Assembly (NCBI GenBank): GCA_015143295.1
Contig: CM026553.1
Location: 2,565,912 to 2,629,911 of the forward strand
DNA length: 64,000 nt
From: Tetracentron sinense
Taxonomy: Eukaryota > Streptophyta > Magnoliopsida > Trochodendrales > Trochodendraceae
Direction of reading: 5' to 3'
Shown here piece by piece: positions 57,452 through 64,000 of this stretch (its first letter is position 1; every line of letters begins with the position of its first letter). The notes beneath the pieces were generated by a model. That model saw only the letters and a list, made by a program, of their open reading frames with translations. It was not told the DNA's origin and did not search any database. Made by a program: the position numbers and the translations under genes.

Positions 57452-58700
57452 ATGAGGTGGGGCACACGGGGTCGTGGACCACACACCAGAGCTTCATCTT
57501 CTTCTAGAGATGAGGATGAGCAGCCGGACCTCTCTCAGGTCTTAGGCTCTATTGATGAGACACTCGCCATACTGGCGGGTCGGCAAACTATACCATCATC
57601 AGCGGCACCTACTCCACCGCCTATGGCTTCAGTACATCGTACAGCTGGGGTTGAGGCAGTCAGGAGATTGAGGCCTCCATCATTCCATGGGAGTGTGGAC
57701 CCTCTTGCTGCGGAGGCGTGGATCCTCCAAATGGAGAAGATCTTTGTGATCCTCTCGCCCACAGAGGAGGATAGAGTAGCATGGGAAGTTCTCATGCTAG
57801 AGGACGAAACCCACCATTGGTGGTTATCAGCATTGAGGACGCGAGATTTGACCATACAGGGTCAACCTTGGACTTAGGAGGAGTTCAAGGATACTTTTTA
57901 TAAGAAGTACTTTCCTGTTGGAGCACGGGAGAAGAAAGAAAGAGAGTTCATTAACCTAGAGCAAGGTTCGATGACTGTGGCCGCTTATGAGACTAAGTTC
58001 TCGGAGCTATCACGCTTCACGACTCACATGGTTGCTACCGAGGCAATGAAAGCGAGAAGATTTGAGCAAGGGCTCAAAGATGTTATCATGGAGAAGGTTT
58101 CGGTTTTCAGACATGCTACCTACCCTGAGGTAGTAGACAAAGCCTTATTGGTCGAGGCGAATTCCGAGGCCGTGTCCAAGAAGAGGGAGTTGGCGAGAGG
58201 CCAAGCCAGTAGTTCAATATCTCCAGAGAGGCGAGCTCGTACCGGCCCTTATCAGTACACGTGGCCAGCACCACCGATGAGGCCATCTTATGCGCCTCCA
58301 ATTCCACGGCCATACATGCCTCAGGCACCGCAACCTCAGGCTCTTCCAGCTCCACGGCCAGTTCCACCTCAGACGGTGAGGTATGCTCCACCTCTGGCCC
58401 CTCCGACCTATACACATGAGGTCTGCACTTCGTGCGGTTGAAGGCACCCGGTAGGAGATTGCCGAAGGGCATTGGGTGGATGTTTTCAATGTGGTCGCCA
58501 GGGCCATGTGATTAGGGATTGCCCCAGTCGGCATTTACCAGGCCAGTCTCAGGGGATTAGGCCCCCAGCACGCCCAGCAGGATCATACTAGGCGTCATCC
58601 CAGACTACCCGGTCTACACCTCCACCTCGCCAGGCGAACCATGGGCGAGTTTTGGCCTTGACAGAGGGTGATGCACTTGCATCTGATGATGTGGTGCAAG
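57452..58700 (+). pseudogene. gag: Element B gag with three stops
   Basis: It starts MRWGTRGRG. The capsid domain holds VRRLRPPSFHGSVDPLAAE and HHWWLSALRTRDL, then FYKKYFPVGAREKKE, AAYETKFSELSRF and FEQGLKDVI. A long Pro-rich linker follows (about 58250-58420), then two zinc knuckles, one starting CTSCG and one CFQCGRQGHVIRDC. Stops fall at 57875 (Trp codon in relatives), 58439 and 58589; the rest of the frame is open. The end SDDVVQG meets the intron donor at 58701. Gag would assemble the particle and bind RNA; this copy cannot make it whole. Confidence 0.88.
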
Positions 58701-58842
58701 GTACGCGTTTAGAGTTATTCATTTATCCGCGATTGTCATGTTATGCTTTACTCCTTGTGTACGTATGTGGCGTGCTATATATCTATCTACCTATATACAT
58801 ATGATGTGATGCATGGATTGACGTAGCTAGTTGAAATTTCAG
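58701..58842 (+). other. Predicted gag-protease intron of element B
   Basis: The donor GTGCAAG|GTACGCG and acceptor TGAAATTTCAG|GAAC bound 142 bp. The intron interrupts a Gly codon after VVQ, and removal brings the protease (LLVNECLARVLID) into the gag frame. It is AT-rich with TATATATCTATC inside. Confidence 0.7.
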
Positions 58843-61800
58843 GAACCCTACTAGTCAACGAATGTTTGGCTAGAGTGTTGATTGATACCGGGTCTACTCA
58901 TTCGTTTGTCTCTCCGAGCTTTCAGAAGGCTTTTATGTGGAGCCTAGTCAGCTAGAACCGGAGTTAGCCATTTCAACTCCTCTTGGCAAAATAGTATTGA
59001 CAGATAAAGTGTGTCGAAATAGTGTGGTTCAAGTAGGAAGCCACGAGTTGGCGGTTGATCTAATAGTTCTTGGATTCTAAGACTTTGACGTTATATTGGG
59101 AATGGATTGGCTAGCAGCACATCACGGGCATGTAGCTTGCTTTGAAAAAATGGTACTCTTCAAGCCGGTAGAAGGAAAACCATTCCACTTTCGAGGGTTG
59201 AAAGGTAGAGGTATTGCTCGCTTTGCGGCGTTGAGCTTAGCTAAACCCGAGGCAAAGGACTCTTCGACTATTCCAGTTGTGAGTGAATTCCTGGATGTAT
59301 TTCCAAAGGAGTTGCCAGGGTTGCCTCCAAACAGGGAGATTGAGTTTGTGATCGAGCTTGCACCAGGCACAGCTCCTATTTTCAGGGCTACGTATAGAAT
59401 GACCCCTATTGAACTCAAGGAGTTGAAGACTCAGTTGGAGGAATTGCAAGGCCTTGGTTTCATACGACCAAGTGTCTCACCGTAGGGTGCCCCGATGTTA
59501 TTTGTTAAGAAGAAAGATGGCTCGATGCGGATGTGCGTCGATTATCGACAATTGAACAAAGTGACTATAAAAAATAGGTATCCATTGCCTAGAATTGATG
59601 ACTTGTTTGATCAGTTGAAAAGAGCGAGATTTTTCTCGAAGATAGATCTTCGATCGGGCTATCACCAGTTGAAGATTAAGGCGGAAGATGTTCCCAAAAT
59701 TGCCTTTCAGACTCGGTATGGACACTATGAGTTCTTGGTAATGCCTTTTGGTCTCACAAATGCGCCGACAGCCTTTATGGATTTAATGAACCGGGTGTTC
59801 CGGCCATATCTAGATCGATGCGTGATCGTGTTTGTCGACGATATCTTGGTGTATTCCCAGACATGAGAAGATCACATGTGAGACCTTCATCTTGCTTTGG
59901 AAATGTTGAGAGAGCACAAGCTGTACGCCAAACTTAGCAAGTGTGAGTTTTGGTTGGAAGAGGTGTCATTCCTAGGCCACGTTGTATCCGCGGAAGGCAT
60001 TTCGGTAGACCCGAAGAAGATAGAGGCAGTCATGAGTTGGGCGAGGCCCAAGAGTGTCACAGAGATACGCAGTTTCCTTGGGTTGGCAGGCTACTACAGG
60101 AGATTCGTAGAGGGTTTCTCCTACCTTGCGGCACCGCTCACTTATTTGACAAGGAAGAATGTGAAGTTCGTATGGAGCGATAAGTGCGAGATCAGTTTCA
60201 CGGAACTGAAAAGGAGGCTTACCACGGCCCCCTGTCCTTACAGTGCCATCTGGACATTGTGGTTATGAGGTGTACAGTGATGCCTCGCATGTTGGGCTTG
60301 GGTGTGTGCTCATGCAACACAAGAAAGTCATTGCCTATCCATCGAGGTAATTAAAAGAGCATGAAAAGAATTATCCCACGCATGACTTGGAGCTTGCAGC
60401 GGTCTTGTTTGCACTCAAGATTTGGTGCCATTACCTTTATGGGGTGGAGTTCTATGTGTTCACGGATCACAAGAGTCTCAAGTATCTCTTTTCCCAAAGG
60501 GAGCTGAATCTAAGGCAACGGCGTTGGATGGAATTTTTGAAAGACTATAATTGCACCATCCGATACCACCTGGGCAAAGCAAACATTGTAGCGGACGCCT
60601 TGAGTAGAAGGCCTCCGGGGTTATTAGCACATATGTTGGTGCAAGAGTTGAGACTATTGGAGGATTTGGCAAATCTGGACATTAGTGTGAATGATACAGT
60701 TCGCGGTCCTGTTTTGGCAAATGTCACGGTTCGGCCATACATTATAGATTTGATCCAAGAATACCAAGCCACGGATGCTGAATTATTGGCTTATCGGGAC
60801 AAGGAAGTTGCCAAGGGTAGTGAAGACTTTTCTCTCACTAGTCGAGGTGCTATTACGTTTAAAGGAAGGCTGTGTGTTCCGGCTAATGCGGATCTTTGAC
60901 TAGAGATCATGGATGAAGCACATCGTTCGAAGTACACAGTGCATCCTGGGGGTACAAAGATGTACTGGAATCTCAAGGATCACTTTTGGTGGCGGAATAT
61001 GAAGAGGGTGTTACGGAATATGTAGCCCGGTGCTTGGTGTGCCAACAGGTAAAAGCAGAACACATGCAACCCGCAGGCCTATTACAGTCTCTTCCTATTC
61101 CCGAGTGAAAATGGGAGAACATATCCATGGATTTCATAGTTGGCTTGCCAAAGACGGTAAGGGGCTCAGATACGATATGGGTAGTAGTGGATCGTTTGAC
61201 AATGTCCGCTCATTTCCTACCCTATCGAACTACTTTCAACTCTAGCCAGTTGGCCGCACTATACATCAAGGAAATGGTTAGGCTACATGGTGTGCCAGTC
61301 AGTATTGTCTCAGATCGGGATCCGAGATTCACATCAAGATTCTGGAAGAGTTTTCAGGAAGCTATGGGTTCCCGACTTGATTTCAATACTGCTTTTCATC
61401 CACAGACGGATGGACAAACCGAGAGGGTGAACCAAGTAATAGAAGACATTCTTGGGGCTTGTATGCTGGATTTCCAAGGCAGTTGGGAAGAGCACTTGCC
61501 TTTGGTAGAGTTCGCCTACAACAATAGCTATCAGGCGAGCATCCAAATGGCTCCATTCGAGGCCTTGTATGGGCGAAGTTGTAGATCTCCTCTCTACTGG
61601 GATGAGGTAGGAGAAAGAAAAGTACTTGGTCCAGAGTTGATCGAGCAAACTGCAAGTATAGTTAAGATCATCCGGGATCGGTTGAAAGCCGCTCAAGATC
61701 GCCAAAAGAGCTATGCGGACACACGCCGCAGGGACTTGGAATTTCAGGTTGGGGATCAAGTCTTTGTGAAGGTATCTTCTAGCAAGGGGATTATGAGATT

Positions 61801-62166
61801 TGGCAGGCGAGGCAAGCTTAGTCCTCGATATGTTGGCCCGTTTGAGATCATCGCGCGAATTGGTGAGGTTACTTACAGGTAGCTCTTCCACCTCACATGG
61901 CCGCGGTTCACAACATTTTCCATGTATCTATGCTTCGGAAGTACATTGCGGATCCTTCGCATGTCATGGACTTGGAACCATTGGAAATTCGGGAGGATCT
62001 CACTTTAGTTGAAAAGTCGGTTCATATATTGGATCGGAGAGATCAAGTCCTTCGCAACAAAACGATTCCGTTGGTTCTCGTACAATGGCAACATCATACT
62101 CGAGAAGAGGTTACGTGGGAGTGAGAGGCCGAAGTCAAAGCGAAGTACCCGGAATTGTTTGAATGA
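58843..62166 (+). pseudogene. pol: Element B pol: protease, RT, RNase H, integrase, chromodomain
   Basis: Protease with intact DTGSTHSFV (58890) and GMDWLAAHHGH (59099), with a frameshift between them near 58930. RT at 59495-59866 with [25 protein letters not shown] and catalytic FVDDILVYS. RNase H and connection at 59897-60670 with [23 protein letters not shown] and a shift near 60230. Integrase zinc finger at 60905-61060 (CLVCQQVKAEH), core 61127-61882 with MDFIVGLP, SDRDPRFTSRFW, HPQTDGQTERVNQ, then the GPFEII module. The chromodomain-like end at 62010-62166 has VQWQHHTREEVTWE. Stops lie at about 59078, 59484, 59865, 59878, 60349, 60898, 61107 and 62122. Confidence 0.92.
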
Positions 62167-62254
62167 GTTTTTGTGTAAGTTTTGTATATGACTTGTAATT
62201 TTGTGTTGGTTTGTAATGCAAGTATCATCTAAATTTCGAGGATGAAATTTTTGT

Positions 62255-62267
62255 AAGGGGGGGAGGA
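62255..62267 (+). promoter_or_regulatory. Polypurine tract of element B
   Basis: AAGGGGGGGAGGA directly before TGTAGAGCC. It is the same 13 bases as in element A (2297-2309). Confidence 0.92.
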
Positions 62268-64000
62268 TGTAGAGCCCCGGACTTTTTCACGCTTAATGCA
62301 TGGCACTTTCGTAGCTATTTTGCCTTTAAAGTAGTATAATTAATAAATAAGGAAGAAATTGAAAATTTCAAAATGTGAGAAATGTTCCTTTTCGAAGTGC
62401 GAACCCAACGCAAGTTGAATCGTCAAAATCCGACGAACGAGTTAAAAGATATGGCCAAAACAATTTGGACCTGCAGACCACCGATCGCTCGGTCCAAAAC
62501 TGATCGATCGGTAGCTATCGACTGGTCAAGATTTTTGTATGGGGAAATTTTTTAGAGAGTAGATTTTTAACAATCACTCGGTTATGAAATCGATCGATCG
62601 GTAGGCAACCGATCGCTCGGTATCGACCACCGATCGATCAGTGTATCGTGTTTTGCAGAAATTTCAGTAAGGGTGTTTCGGTCTTTTGGCATTTCACTCT
62701 TTACTCTTAAGGGTTGCCCGAACCTTTAGGGCTCATTTACAACACTTAGAGACATTTGAGAGTTAGAGAAAGAGGAGATGACGATTTTTACCTAGGGTTT
62801 CCATTTGGGGAAGAAATCAAAAGGGGTGAAGACTTAGATCAACCTCAAGCCCATTTTCTTAAAGATTCAAGCTCAAGAACTCGTGGAGCTCGTGTTTCAA
62901 GCTAAGGCAACGCCTCATGAGCATTTTTGGAGGAGTTTTCTTCCTCATTGATCAAGGTCGGTACTTCTTGCTACCCTCCTAGTCATAGTTCATCTTTCCC
63001 TCCATGTTTCTTTGTTTTCCTTCATCTATGCTTGTGCTATGAGTTGGGATGTGTGGATGTTACGAATGGAGATGGAATGGGCGATTGGATGCCAATGGTT
63101 GTGTTGTGATAATTGAAATGAGGAGGGCATTGTATCCATAATGAACAAACATGTATGATGGAATTATAACCCACCTAGAAAAGCATGTTGTAGGGTTAAC
63201 AAATAATGAACATACCATGTTTGATGGAATGCCAAGGTGAATAAAATGAATAATAAATTAAGAAAATGCATGCTTAAAGTTAATGGAAATTGTTTGGGTT
63301 ATGATAGTGTGTTTTCGCGCTTTCCCTAAATTGTTTAATTTGTTACTTGTTTAAATGATGATGTGCAATGTATTGTGAAATCCCCAAACATGTCATATTT
63401 AAATTCAATTGCAAGTATACAGACGACTTCCATGAGCACGGCATGCATGACATGATTTATTGTATTTCTAAGAACATGATTAGAGGTGGGACATATCCTA
63501 CGATATGTTTTACCTCGCTTTTCACAAGAAAACAAGAACAAACATTCCACGAGGGGTCTCCCCTCACTCACAAGTGCATAGTATAAAGAAGGGCCTCCCT
63601 TCCCTCGCAAGTACATACATATCATGAAGAAGGGTCTCCCTTCCCTCTCAAGTGCATTGCATAAAGAAGGGTCTCCCTTCCCTCTCAAGGCATCTCACAA
63701 GCGCATCTCACAAGTACATCTTACAAGTGTATCTCACAAGTTACATGATCACAAGCAAGCACGTATGACATGCATGACATGACACGATCTACAAGAATCA
63801 AGCAAGATAGACAAGAAGAGTGTTCAAGCACGAAAATGATACTTTAAGTCAAGTCAAGTGCACGGTGTTTTCAATGGTTTTATCGGCTTTTATGAATGCA
63901 AGCATGATTATATACTGCTTTACTTTATTGTTATGATATGAATTATTCCTGCTTTATATGTGTAAATTGTTTCCTGCTCTATGTATCGCTATCTGTATGC
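62268..64000 (+). repeat. 3' LTR of element B, cut by the window end
   Basis: It is collinear with the 5' LTR (offset 10214 at the start), without the C insertion: TACCTCGCTTTTCACAAG at 63511 is the intact target. The palindrome array (62480-62640) is longer than that of the 5' LTR. Confidence 0.93.
62480..62640 (+). repeat. CGATCGATCG palindrome array of LTR B (3' copy)
   Basis: Motifs include ACCGATCGCTCGGT, TGATCGATCGGT, ATCGATCGATCGGT, ACCGATCGCTCGGT and ACCGATCGATCAGT. The 5' LTR array (52270-52400) has lost about 38 bp and has several changes in the same stretch. Confidence 0.88.

Larger units (their letters stand above)
52054..64000 (+). mobile_element. Chromovirus B (Tekay/Del type), full length up to the window edge
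   Basis: 5' LTR 52054-57095 (about 2.2 kb plus the inserted solo LTR C), primer site 57101, gag, a gag-protease intron, pol with chromodomain, purine tract 62255-62267, and a 3' LTR from 62268 that runs out of the window. Gene order and sequence match chromoviruses I and II but with fewer breaks. About 11 stops and 4 frameshifts still make it inactive. It lies in the unclassified LTR ending at 52053. Confidence 0.93.

Overview
This is a nuclear window from a flowering plant, probably a eudicot. It is AT-rich and almost entirely made of nested retrotransposons, with very little host sequence. The plant assignment rests on tRNA-iMet primer sites, Tekay/Del-type chromoviruses, an Ogre/Tat element with a repeat-filled 3' region, a CACTA end with ACGGCGTTT palindromes, an Au-type SINE, and a multi-exon MYB-CC gene with typical plant splice sites. 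I see no bacterial genes, CRISPR array, rRNA or functional tRNA.

Layout. 1-5857: a non-autonomous LTR element (family A, 3.5-kb LTRs, no coding sequence). It sits inside an Ogre/Tat element whose gag remnant, repeat-rich 3' region and 3' LTR fill 5858-11726. The Ogre copy in turn sits in the integrase end of a decayed minus-strand chromovirus (I, 11727-about 17605), which also carries a plus-strand solo LTR (E, 15318-16122) in its gag zinc knuckle. 17644-18137 is an unrecognised, possibly host, exon. 18900-19925 is a rearranged LINE fragment with a MITE. 20641-21499 is a CACTA end. 21500-26207 is a minus-strand copia-like non-autonomous element. 26208-35146 is a second minus-strand chromovirus (II, family D) with gag, pol and two LTRs. 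35152-36400 holds a Tat gag-protease scrap and a copia-like 5' end. 36400-41592 holds three plus-strand chromovirus-type LTR ends (F, G, H) and a copia-like solo LTR (37824-40029). 43156-44950 is the one clear host gene, a minus-strand APL-like MYB-CC factor with a broken C-terminal exon. MITEs, satellites and microsatellites follow to 49 kb. A Tat-type LTR and an unclassified LTR lie at 49-52 kb. 52054-64000 is a long, fairly young but inactive chromovirus (B) whose 5' LTR is split by a minus-strand solo LTR (C, 53275-56129).

How the parts relate. Families A, B, C, D, E, F, G and H have different LTR sequences but share parts of one plan. The plan runs: a conserved upstream block, a family-specific repeat array (CGATCGATCG palindromes in A, B and D), a promoter, a short first exon, a predicted leader intron of about 1.0-1.3 kb, and a second exon with a short acidic reading frame (PWVEEEY near the start, often DLDRWPY-like at the end), followed by CTCCTAGGG...GGGTCGTGACA. 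Chromoviruses I and B also have a clean in-frame intron of 131-142 bp between gag and protease, and II keeps its donor. The conserved LTR reading frame with its leader intron, and the gag-protease intron, are the best candidates here for something not yet described. All claims come from reading the sequence. No database search was possible.
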